From positions 1 through 20,770 of the forward strand of contig JAJDBA010000086.1 in assembly GCA_029261675.1 (NCBI GenBank): a stretch of 20,770 nucleotides of DNA, read 5' to 3'. Position 1 is the first letter of the stretch. Each line of letters starts with the position of its first letter. Positions 13,630 to 20,770 of the stretch are shown here, piece after piece. Below the pieces are notes generated by a model that did not search any database, was not told the DNA's origin, and worked only from the letters and a program-made list of their open reading frames with translations. Source of the DNA: Nitrospinaceae bacterium. GTDB lineage: Bacteria > Nitrospinota > Nitrospinia > Nitrospinales > VA-1. The position numbers and the translations under genes are program-made.

Positions 13630-13723
13630 TGTTTCATCCTTAGTTTTTCAAACGTGATTTAAGGTCCAGGTTTGACTACTGAAATTTAATTTTTGGTTGA
13701 ATAACTTTTAAATTAAAAATATT

Positions 13724-13760
13724 CAGGCTTTACCTCAATGGATAGAGCCTGTTTGTTTTA
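13724..13760 (+). terminator. Probable rho-independent terminator after the short pilin
   Basis: CAGGCT (13724-13729) and AGCCTG (13746-13751) form a perfect 6-bp stem, possibly extended by CC/GG inside, followed directly by TTTGTTTTA. It lies 95 bases after the pilin stop and before the YfhO-like gene. Confidence 0.6.
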
Positions 13761-13807
13761 ATATGCTTTTACCTATTTTGCCAATTCAGGTTCCGCACTA
13801 GCTAATC

Positions 13808-16270
13808 TTGAAGAAACACTGGTTATTAGAGTGGGCTCCAGTAATTTTTAACAATTTTTGGTTTTCGAGGAAACTTATTCTACTAAAAATTCGATGGTTG
13901 TGGCCGATTGGTTTGTTCACAATTCTTACGGTTTTTCACTTTGGCGATATTAGAGGTTCCATCTTTTCAGATCGGGACCTCTTGCCCGTTTTTATACCTA
14001 CGCTACAATTTTGGGTAGAAGAGGTAAAAAACCTCACCTTCCCTTTATGGAACCCCTATTCTTTTAATGGACACCCTCTGTTTGCAACCCTGATACCGAT
14101 GGTGCTCTACCCTTTTAGTGCTCTTTATTTTTTCCTGCCTTTCAACTGGGCCTTCAATCTAAATATAGAACTTCACTTTATTCTTTCGGGTTGGTTCACT
14201 TATCTGTTGTTGCGAGGTATGAAGGCCAGTCAAGTGGCATCTCTAATTGCCGGAATAACCTTCATGTTTTCGGGTTATTTGACCTCGATTCATAGTTTTT
14301 TATCCACGCTTTTTTCGGTAACCTGGATTCCTTTATATTTATTGGTTTATTTTGCTGCAATTAAGAATAATCGCTTGGACTATGCAGTTTATTCTGGCGT
14401 GATAGGCACCTTCATGTTCTTGGGCGGTGGGGTGGGCGTTTGCTATTTAACTTTCGGGGTCGCGTTATTATTGACAATAGTGCCCAAATTTTTTTTAGAA
14501 GATGAAACCTATCCTGCAATAAAACGAAGATTATTTACATACAGTATTTTTTTTCTGGTGTTGGTCGGGCTTTCCTCTGTCCAGCTTTTTCCATTTTTTG
14601 AACTGGCAAAATTATCGACTCGAGAGGGTGGTTTATCCTACACCGACGCGACACTCTGGTCTTTACATCTAAAAGATTTGGTTGAATTTTTTGTTCCCGA
14701 CCTTTATGGATTTCCAATCAACAAAAAGGATTACTGGGATTTTCAGAATTGGGTGTATTCCATTTATATGGGAAGCTTCCCTTTTATTTTATCCTTATTT
14801 TTCTTTAAGAAAATGGACCGGAGGGTATTTGGATTTTTATTTTTAATTCTAGTTTCCGTGGGTATAGCTCTGGGTAAGCACACCCCTTTTCATTTGTTCT
14901 TATTTGAATACCTACCTTTTTTCGATAAGTTTCGGTTTCCAGCCAAGTTTATTTTACTTGGGGTGCTGATTTTATCTTTTACTGCCGGCTTAGGATATGA
15001 TTGCTTCAAGAAAGAAATGCAATCCCAACCTGCAAGATCTAACAAAATAATTAAATATTTATTGGTTATAGGATTCTTAGCAATACTTTGGTTTGGTTTT
15101 TTGGGTTATTACATAGAAAATTTTCCTATACCTTTAAATAATTCAAAAACTAGTCTGGCTGTAATAAACCATTTTAACCTCAAACGCTTTTTAGCTTTTA
15201 CCAGTTGTTATTGTTTATGTTTATTTTTATATTCCAAGCCAAAGTTTCAAAAAAAATGGGTGCTCGTGCTAATGCTCGGTATTTTTCTTCTGGACCTGTT
15301 TTTTGCAAATACCAACCAGACAAAAACTGTCAAGTGGGAGAGGATAAATCAACCGGGACCCTCTGCAGAATTTATAAATAAAGACGACTCCTTTTTTAGA
15401 GTTTATACTACCGACGAGACCCAAAAAATTTTTAGAGCAAAGAGCCCCAATTGGGATTACCTAACTCATCTGAAGGAGCAATTATTGACAGGACAATTAG
15501 GGAATAAACGAAATTATTTGATCCTGGGAGAGGTTGTAACAATTTTAAACCGGGGAGCAAGGATTAATAAGCTGTTAACTACGAGTCCCGCCCTCGATAG
15601 CACAAACCTGTTAAACCTTATGAATGTAAAGTATGTCCTCTCCATTCCAAAAATAACGTCACCTAATTTTAAATTAGTCTATGAAAATATAAATTTGTTA
15701 GCAGGTCCAATTATAGGGGAGAAATATGAGCCCTATGAGCCTTTAAAGATTTATGAAAATAAAGCTGTTCTTCCTCGTGCTTTTCTAGTGCCAGATTGCA
15801 GGATTGCTAAGGATGAAGGGGTATATAAGAGTATATTAGAAGACAAGCAATTTAACCCTTCAAAATATATATTAGTGGATAAAAATCCAGCTACTTTTGA
15901 TTGTAGCAGGCAAGGTGCCTTAATTGATAAAGGTAAGGGGATCGTAAAAATTAATTCTTATAAAAGTAACGAAATAAATATTGCGGTTGAAACAGCGCAT
16001 CGCCAATTTCTTTTTCTGAGTGATACTTATTATCCGGGATGGAAAGCCTATATTGATAATGAAGAAATAGAAATTATAAGAGCAAATTTTAAATTTCGGG
16101 CTATTCCTATTGAACCGGGAAAACATCAGGTGCGTTTCGAGTATGATCCACTCTCTTTTAAAATAGGATTAAGCATCGCCCTGTTAACAATTTTGGTTTG
16201 CCTTATTTATTTATATAAGAGATGGTGGGCCGCGCGTTCACCTCAAACTTATAAAGACGTTCCGGCTTAG
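13808..16270 (+). CDS. YfhO-like large membrane protein
   Basis: This is an 820-residue polytopic membrane protein with the signs of the YfhO family: an N-terminal helix followed by SDRDLLPVFIPTLQFW, FPLWNPYSFNGHPLFAT, and many helices with FMFSGYLTSIHSF. Further signs are the VEFFVPDLYGF motif, LGKHTPFHLFLFEYLPFFDKFRFPAKF, a non-membrane region about 520-780, the segment SDTYYPGWKAYIDN, and a final helix. The family has a GT-C-like membrane layout; YfhO in Gram-positive bacteria takes part in glycosylation of cell-envelope polymers. The role here is unknown. The start is TTG at 13808: an in-frame TAG at 13799-13801 bars anything further upstream, no Shine-Dalgarno is seen, and the true start could lie slightly downstream. 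No obvious functional tie to the pilus genes. Confidence 0.82.
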   Translation: MKKHWLLEWAPVIFNNFWFSRKLILLKIRWLWPIGLFTILTVFHFGDIRGSIFSDRDLLPVFIPTLQFWVEEVKNLTFPLWNPYSFNGHPLFATLIPMVLYPFSALYFFLPFNWAFNLNIELHFILSGWFTYLLLRGMKASQVASLIAGITFMFSGYLTSIHSFLSTLFSVTWIPLYLLVYFAAIKNNRLDYAVYSGVIGTFMFLGGGVGVCYLTFGVALLLTIVPKFFLEDETYPAIKRRLFTYSIFFLVLVGLSSVQLFPFFELAKLSTREGGLSYTDATLWSLHLKDLVEFFVPDLYGFPINKKDYWDFQNWVYSIYMGSFPFILSLFFFKKMDRRVFGFLFLILVSVGIALGKHTPFHLFLFEYLPFFDKFRFPAKFILLGVLILSFTAGLGYDCFKKEMQSQPARSNKIIKYLLVIGFLAILWFGFLGYYIENFPIPLNNSKTSLAVINHFNLKRFLAFTSCYCLCLFLYSKPKFQKKWVLVLMLGIFLLDLFFANTNQTKTVKWERINQPGPSAEFINKDDSFFRVYTTDETQKIFRAKSPNWDYLTHLKEQLLTGQLGNKRNYLILGEVVTILNRGARINKLLTTSPALDSTNLLNLMNVKYVLSIPKITSPNFKLVYENINLLAGPIIGEKYEPYEPLKIYENKAVLPRAFLVPDCRIAKDEGVYKSILEDKQFNPSKYILVDKNPATFDCSRQGALIDKGKGIVKINSYKSNEINIAVETAHRQFLFLSDTYYPGWKAYIDNEEIEIIRANFKFRAIPIEPGKHQVRFEYDPLSFKIGLSIALLTILVCLIYLYKRWWAARSPQTYKDVPA

Positions 16271-16312
16271 CTCCAATCCGCACACTTTTTTGAGCTCCAT
16301 CGTGTTCAGAAT

Positions 16313-16756
16313 TTAGGATGGCCTTGCAATACTCTCGGGAAGTTGAGTGTCTTCATCTGTATAGGCGCATTTGATTTGTGATGTGGTGACACAAGTATTC
16401 TTCAGGTTTGCTCCCTGCAAGTAAGCACCATCGAGCCGGGTGTTTTTCAGATTGGCTCCTTGCAAATTTGCCCACATTAAATCGGTTTCTTCAAAATTGG
16501 CATTTTGAAGTTGAGTATTTTTGAGTTGTGCTTCCAGGAGATTTGCGCCTCGGAGGTCGGCGTCTGTAAAGTCAGCTCCCGATAAATCTGCAGCTTGTAA
16601 ATTGGCTTCCACCAGAACACATCCGCTAAAATTTGCTTCTCTCAAGTCTTCTTCGCTAAGGTCTGCAAAAATTCCCTTTTTTCCTTTCGATTCAAACCAT
16701 TCTTTATGGCTTAAGAGAATTTGAGGGAGCAGGGAAATGAGACTCGTTTTTTTCAT
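16313..16756 (-). CDS. Pentapeptide-repeat protein
   Basis: This 147-residue minus-strand protein consists mostly of A(D/N)LXX repeats: about residues 36-118 run as LREANFSGCVLVEANLQAAD, LSGADFTDADLRGANLLEAQ, LKNTQLQNANFEETDLMWAN, LQGANLKNTRLDGAYLQGAN. Such repeats fold into a right-handed quadrilateral beta-helix, known in the DNA-mimicking Qnr/MfpA proteins and in many proteins of unknown function. The N-terminal 30 residues (MKKTSLISLL, then HKEWFESKGKKG) are not repeats and could place it at a partner; there is no convincing signal peptide. It converges with the YfhO-like gene (about 42 bases apart) and is divergent from the phosphatase sensor. Weak ribosome-binding site. Function not known. 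Confidence 0.85.
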   Translation of the reverse strand: MKKTSLISLLPQILLSHKEWFESKGKKGIFADLSEEDLREANFSGCVLVEANLQAADLSGADFTDADLRGANLLEAQLKNTQLQNANFEETDLMWANLQGANLKNTRLDGAYLQGANLKNTCVTTSQIKCAYTDEDTQLPESIARPS

Positions 16757-16808
16757 AACAGTATTTATTAAAAAACACGAACGGACACTTGATTATATTA
16801 TACTAAGC

Positions 16809-16820
16809 TTATCGCGATAA
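16809..16820. promoter_or_regulatory. 12-bp palindrome between divergent genes
   Basis: TTATCGCGATAA is a perfect palindrome in the 113-base gap between the pentapeptide gene (minus) and the phosphatase sensor (plus). A symmetric site of this length in a divergent promoter region is typical of an operator for a dimeric regulator. No such regulator is encoded next to it. It could be chance. Confidence 0.35.
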
Positions 16821-16869
16821 ATTATCCTATCCTTTTTGTAATGCTTTCAAGAAAAATAGGGCCATCTAA

Positions 16870-19092
16870 ATGAAAAATAAGGGAATCGTTTTTAAACTGA
16901 CATTTTGCATTCTTGCCATATCAGTCGTATTTTTTTTTATTGTGGGTAATCATAATTCAAAAAAAATACGCTCCATATTCAAGGGCAACTTGAGAGTTTC
17001 TGCCGAAAATTTATCTCACTCCACTCTCAATAAAATCGAATCGATCATTAAATCTGTAGAGAAAATTCCGCAACAAATGGCCTTATCTCTTGATGATTCA
17101 AGCTATTCGAAAGAGGATTTGTTGCTACTCCTTCGAAAGACAGTCGAAAAAAACCCTGAAATATATGGATCAACCATTGCGTTTGAGCCCTATATGTTTG
17201 ATGCCGACTCCCTCTACTTTGCGCCTTATTATTACAAAAACAAAAGCGAAATTAAATTTACCTATATTGGAAACGAATCCTACAAATATTTTTTATGGGA
17301 TTGGTACAAAATTCCTAAAGAAAAAAATGAACCTATGTGGAGTGAACCCTACTTTGATGAAGGTGGGGGAAATATCATCATGGCAACCTATTCCGTTCCT
17401 TTTTACCGTGATGGAGAAAATGGAAGAGAGTTGATGGGTATTGTAACTGCAGATATTTCTCTAGAATGGTTACAGGAAATGGTTTCTTCAATAAAAGTAG
17501 CTGAAACGGGTTATGCATTCCTCTTATCTAAAAAAGGAACCATGATTATGCATCCGAAAAAAGAGTTGGTAATGAACAGCACTGTCTTTAGTTTGGCGGA
17601 TAAGTTTAATAGGCCAGATATTCTCAAAGTATGGCAAAGGATGACAAAAGGAGAAACGGATTTTATTTCAATGAAACATCTTATTACAGGAAAAGATACT
17701 TGGCTTTTTTATGCGCCTCTACCATCGAATGGATGGTCGCTGGGTGTGGTTTTTCCCAAAGAAGAATTACTTGCTGGGATCAATAGACTTCGAATTGATT
17801 TACGTTTGTTTGGTGCTGCAGGGATGGTTGTACTTTTTTTGGTAATTTTATTTATTGCACGTTCCATAACAAAGCCGATACGAAAATTATCTATTGCCGC
17901 GGAAGAAATGGCAAAGGGAAATATGGATATAGTAATTCCAAAAATTAAATCAAATGATGAAGTAGGCAAATTAGCTCGATCATTTGATTATATGGAGCGG
18001 TCAATTAAGTTACATATTCAGCAAATTGAGTATATTTCGAAGTTGCCGGGAGAAAACCCTAACCCTGTATTTCGGGTAGGAAAGAATGGCCAGGTTTTAT
18101 ACGCGAATTCTGCTGCTACCAAGAATCTGAATGATTGGAATCTTAATGTGGGAAGCACACTACCTTCAGAGTTTAACGAGCCAATAACGGATTCAATGCA
18201 AAGTGAGGAAAGTAAGACTCTGGAAATTAATCATGGCGGGAGAATATTAAATTTTGAATTGATGCCTGTTGCAGAATCAGGTTACATCAACATTTACGGC
18301 AAGGATATTACAGAAATAAAAATCGCGGAAAAACAGTTGGAAAAAATTACGGCCGAAAGAAAGCATATGGAAAATGAAGTAAAGATGGCTACCTTGGTTC
18401 AAGAAGGTTTTTTGCCGGAAGCACCTCCGGATATTCAAGGTTATCAATTTTCGGCAAAAACCATTCCTGCAAAATTTGTCGGAGGTGATTTTTTTGACTT
18501 TATCCTGCTAGACGAGAAAACACTTGGAATGGTTTTAGGAGATGTTTCGGGAAAGGGAGTTTCGGCGGCTCTTTATATGGCGAAATTAATGAGTGATTTT
18601 AGATATGTCTCTTTCATAAATTCTGATCCAAGCGCTGTTATATCCCAGATAAATTATATTCTTTCAAATCGTACCCGAAGAGGCATGTTTGCAACCGCTG
18701 TTTTTATATTATTAGATATTAAAAATCGAAAACTCAAATTGTGCAACGCGGGGCACCATTCGTTGATCATTCTTAGAAATCAAAAAGAATTTCATGAAGT
18801 AGGAAAGGCAGGAGGCATCCCTTTGGGGATACAGGGAAATGCCTCGTACTCTCAAGAAGAAATCGAACTGCAATCGGGAGATATTGCCTTGCTGTATTCT
18901 GATGGAGGACTGGAACCTGTTAACGAGCAAAATGAGCAATATGGAATGAAAAGGTTGCAGGCAGCTTTGCTTGAGTCCAAAAATAATACAGCCGAAAAAA
19001 TATTGGAAAACCTTGAACTTTCTATTAATGCTTTCACAGGCAATGCAACGCCCTTTGATGATATGACCTTTTTAGTTTTTAAAGTGGGTTAA
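16870..19092 (+). CDS. Cache-HAMP-PAS sensor with SpoIIE-type phosphatase output
   Basis: This 740-residue signalling protein is RsbU/RsbP-like in output. A membrane helix at about 6-26 and another at about 312-332 enclose a periplasmic dCache-type sensor (FEPYMFDADSLYFAPYYYK, MATYSVPFYRDG, YAFLLSKKGTMIMHP). HAMP follows (about 333-385, SITKPIRKLSIAAEEMAKGN), then a PAS-like domain (about 388-485, NPNPVFRVGKNGQVLYANSA) and a helical linker. The PP2C-type phosphatase domain spans about 515-738, with Asp540/Asp543 in GGDFFDF, Asp558 in GDVSGKG, Asp678 in YSDGGLEP and Asp730/Asp731 in DDMTFLVF, the metal-binding pattern. Such proteins dephosphorylate anti-sigma-factor antagonists in partner-switching pathways. 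No antagonist or kinase partner is encoded in this window, so its target is unknown. It is divergent from the pentapeptide gene. Confidence 0.93.
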   Translation: MKNKGIVFKLTFCILAISVVFFFIVGNHNSKKIRSIFKGNLRVSAENLSHSTLNKIESIIKSVEKIPQQMALSLDDSSYSKEDLLLLLRKTVEKNPEIYGSTIAFEPYMFDADSLYFAPYYYKNKSEIKFTYIGNESYKYFLWDWYKIPKEKNEPMWSEPYFDEGGGNIIMATYSVPFYRDGENGRELMGIVTADISLEWLQEMVSSIKVAETGYAFLLSKKGTMIMHPKKELVMNSTVFSLADKFNRPDILKVWQRMTKGETDFISMKHLITGKDTWLFYAPLPSNGWSLGVVFPKEELLAGINRLRIDLRLFGAAGMVVLFLVILFIARSITKPIRKLSIAAEEMAKGNMDIVIPKIKSNDEVGKLARSFDYMERSIKLHIQQIEYISKLPGENPNPVFRVGKNGQVLYANSAATKNLNDWNLNVGSTLPSEFNEPITDSMQSEESKTLEINHGGRILNFELMPVAESGYINIYGKDITEIKIAEKQLEKITAERKHMENEVKMATLVQEGFLPEAPPDIQGYQFSAKTIPAKFVGGDFFDFILLDEKTLGMVLGDVSGKGVSAALYMAKLMSDFRYVSFINSDPSAVISQINYILSNRTRRGMFATAVFILLDIKNRKLKLCNAGHHSLIILRNQKEFHEVGKAGGIPLGIQGNASYSQEEIELQSGDIALLYSDGGLEPVNEQNEQYGMKRLQAALLESKNNTAEKILENLELSINAFTGNATPFDDMTFLVFKVG

Positions 19093-19143
19093 TTATTATC
19101 TCCCAGAAGATAGCCGTAAATCTAAGTTATTCCATAATAATTA
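19090..19143 (+). repeat. Long-loop AT inverted repeat after the phosphatase gene
   Basis: TAATTATTAT (19090-19099) and ATAATAATTA (19134-19143) are exact reverse complements, giving a 10-bp AT-only stem with a 34-base loop. The left arm covers the TAA stop. It is weakly stable, and no T run follows closely. Role unclear. Confidence 0.3.
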
Positions 19144-19335
19144 GATACAATTTTCAGCATATTGTTTGAAATTTTTGACCTTATTTTTTTATTATATATT
19201 TATCAAAAGAAATTTATTTTCATATCGGAGAAAAATATTTACAGTTGTTGGATATTAAGTTACATTGACATTTCCCATAAAGTAAATTTTCGATCATAGG
19301 AATTTCATTATTGTTTTATCTCGGGGACATATGTA

Positions 19336-19863
19336 TTGAAAATTTTAAGAAATACGAGACTTTCAATTAGTTTCGATTTTAATTGGAAAACCATAAGTTT
19401 TTTACCTTTGGTTTTTCCCTTCCTGCTATTATCTCTATTCTTACACGTCCCTTCCCTTTATGCGGGACCCGAAATCAGCGGTGAAGGGAAATGCCCACAA
19501 CCCAGAAAAACGAAACTGGCTCCAGAGAAAATCTATTCTGCAAAGAATCCGCTCAAGCTTACACCTGAAATTCTTGAGGAAGGGGAGATGTTGTATCATT
19601 TTGATGTTCCAGTTATGCAATGCGAAAAATGCCATGGAAAAAATGGCAACGGATTCGGAATAATGGCTTGGTCTTTGCGACCTAAACCGCGAAATTTTTT
19701 GTGCAAAAAAACAATGCGAAAAGTCTCAGACGGCCAGATTTTCTGGACTATAAAAAATGGAGTTCGACGTACGGGTTGTCTGCCGAATAGAAGCCTTTCA
19801 GATAATCAGATATGGAAGTTAGTCCATTATGTTCGCGAACTTTCCAAGGGAACACATAATTGA
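19336..19863 (+). CDS. Small monohaem c-type cytochrome with Cys at the usual Met position
   Basis: This is a 175-residue exported protein with one haem. The start is TTG at 19336, supported by GGGGA at 19323-19327; ATG at 19331 is out of frame and stops after two codons. A hydrophobic segment (about 21-41) ends with a possible signal cleavage after LYA (43). The single CxxCH (CEKCH) lies at residues 96-100 in a class I cytochrome c layout: CEKCHGKNGNG, then KPRNF, ending in DNQIWKLVHYVRELSKG. The place where the axial Met is expected (TGMP) reads TGCLP, with Cys148. Other Cys residues at 53 and 123 occur outside the haem motif. The chemoreceptor-like gene starts 53 bases downstream. Probably a periplasmic electron carrier or a redox sensor; the role is not established. 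Confidence 0.83.
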   Translation: MKILRNTRLSISFDFNWKTISFLPLVFPFLLLSLFLHVPSLYAGPEISGEGKCPQPRKTKLAPEKIYSAKNPLKLTPEILEEGEMLYHFDVPVMQCEKCHGKNGNGFGIMAWSLRPKPRNFLCKKTMRKVSDGQIFWTIKNGVRRTGCLPNRSLSDNQIWKLVHYVRELSKGTHN

Positions 19864-19916
19864 TTTCATAATTTTGTTTATGTTTTTAAATTTTTTAAAT
19901 TAAAAGGGAGCGGTTC

Positions 19917-20770
19917 ATGTCCACGGGCACAGAACAAAATAGAGCACACGGTTTCAAATTGGGGTTTTGGAGAATATCTGCGAAACTTTATTTTTTAACC
20001 TACTTTTTAATTTCCAGCATGGTGGTGATCGTTTTGTATACGGTTTCTACTCTGGATAAAAATCATAAACATGATGCCGACCTGATATACCTTGCAGGAA
20101 AACAACGGATGTTGACGCAACAGTTATCCAAAAATTTAATGGAACTGCAATTGGGCGATAACAGTAAAATTGCCGAAATTAATCAGGTAAAAATAGAATT
20201 CTCTAAAGTGCTTGATGGCCTTGAAGGAGGGGATGCAGACCTTGAACTGGATGCCAAGGAAACAGAAAACGTATTAAATACTTTTAATGAAGTTCAGGAA
20301 ATTTGGGTACCGTTTATTTTTAATGTTGAATTAATAATTCAAACCTGGCCAGAAATAAATAATAGTCTGGATCATGTTGTAAACAATAACGAAAAGCTCA
20401 ATGCCGCTGTTAACTCTACATTGGCGAATATGAGTAAAACCGTAGATTCCGCAACCATGCTAACGGCAGGCACGTTAAGGTCTCTTGTTGAAGGTATTAC
20501 TAAAAACATATTTCTTTATTCCAGATATAGAGATGAAAAATATTTATTGGAGGGATCAGAAAAAATAAATAGCGCAAACCTAATTATAAAGGGTCTTTTG
20601 AATGGTGATAAGGAACTTGGCCTGGATAAAATTAAATCGCCAGCATCAAGAAAAGAAATCCTGGAAATTGAAAAGCAATTTAATAAGTATAGTGAAAAGG
20701 TGAAGGCCATTTTTGAAAAACTTCCAATAGTTTTAGGGGCTACCAGCTATATTGCGGAAAATAATATACC
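19917..20770 (+). CDS. N-terminal part of a PilJ_N-type sensor or chemoreceptor (partial)
   Basis: An open frame starts at ATG 19917, with GGGAG at 19906-19910, and runs past the window end, covering 284 codons. After 22 polar residues a membrane helix (about 23-44) leads into a segment with LAGKQRMLTQQLSKN (59 onward), the hallmark of the PilJ_N / NarX-type sensor domain. A second helical module (about 178-265, SLVEGITKNIFLYSRYRDEKY onward, ending near KIKSPASRKEILEIEK) resembles the first, so two modules probably sit in the periplasm. Such N-termini precede methyl-accepting chemotaxis, kinase or diguanylate cyclase domains; which one cannot be seen. Its position after a cytochrome gene suggests redox or anion sensing, but that is inferred. 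Confidence 0.8.
   Translation, partial: MSTGTEQNRAHGFKLGFWRISAKLYFLTYFLISSMVVIVLYTVSTLDKNHKHDADLIYLAGKQRMLTQQLSKNLMELQLGDNSKIAEINQVKIEFSKVLDGLEGGDADLELDAKETENVLNTFNEVQEIWVPFIFNVELIIQTWPEINNSLDHVVNNNEKLNAAVNSTLANMSKTVDSATMLTAGTLRSLVEGITKNIFLYSRYRDEKYLLEGSEKINSANLIIKGLLNGDKELGLDKIKSPASRKEILEIEKQFNKYSEKVKAIFEKLPIVLGATSYIAENNI

Noticed and set aside
16521..16724. Plus-strand frame opposite the pentapeptide gene
   Set aside because: It is the antisense of the regular repeats, whose periodic codons keep the opposite strand open.
19175..19202. Sigma-70 promoter before the monohaem cytochrome (TTGACC with a TATTTA box)
   Set aside because: The -10 is poor and the region is so AT-rich that similar matches are expected by chance.
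1..20770. CRISPR arrays, tRNA or rRNA genes, insertion sequences, attachment sites
   Set aside because: I saw no regularly spaced direct repeats, no tRNA-like cloverleaf, no transposase or integrase reading frame and no direct target repeats.

Overview
The window reads as chromosomal DNA of a Gram-negative bacterium of moderate GC (I judge about 40%, not counted). It has c-type cytochromes with secretion signals or membrane anchors, a type IV pilus / type II secretion-like assembly cluster under an NtrC-class regulator, and a chemoreceptor-like N-terminus. The mix of multihaem cytochromes, sigma-54 signalling and pilus genes would suit a deltaproteobacterial or Nitrospinota-like lineage. That placement is an inference from gene content only. 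There are no insertion sequences, CRISPR arrays, tRNA or rRNA genes that I can see.

Region 1 (1-2486) is the translation operon infC-rpmI-rplT-pheS. infC probably starts at an AUU codon, the classic autoregulated start. The rpmI-rplT spacer is unusually long and structured, with a possible 18-codon ORF. pheT does not follow pheS.

Region 2 (2583-4440) holds two c-type cytochromes: a membrane-anchored five-haem protein, then a periplasmic three-haem protein whose two halves look like tandem cytochrome c'-like modules.

Region 3 (4606-13629) is a pilus or pseudopilus locus: a PilB/GspE/MshE-type ATPase, a two-component pair (HAMP-PAS histidine kinase and NtrC-type regulator, overlapping by 11 bases), a PilC/GspF platform protein, two tandem paralogous prepilin-like proteins, a small internally duplicated membrane protein, a 687-base non-coding stretch rich in inverted repeats, and a short MshA-like prepilin. 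A -24/-12 (sigma-54) promoter-like element lies about 95 bases before the last pilin. This suggests that the regulator encoded 4 kb upstream drives the main pilin, as PilR does in other bacteria.

Region 4 (13808-20770) is a looser set: a YfhO-like large membrane protein, a minus-strand pentapeptide-repeat protein, a Cache-HAMP-PAS-SpoIIE-type phosphatase sensor, a single-haem cytochrome c with Cys where the axial Met is expected, and the 5' part of a PilJ_N-type sensor or chemoreceptor that runs off the window.

The most interesting points are the likely sigma-54 circuit for the pilin, the AUU start with its Shine-Dalgarno, the duplicated membrane protein embedded in the pilin cluster, the haem-ligand substitution, and the dispersed hairpin repeats around the pilin genes. 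I did not find a convincing wholly new defence or mobile system.
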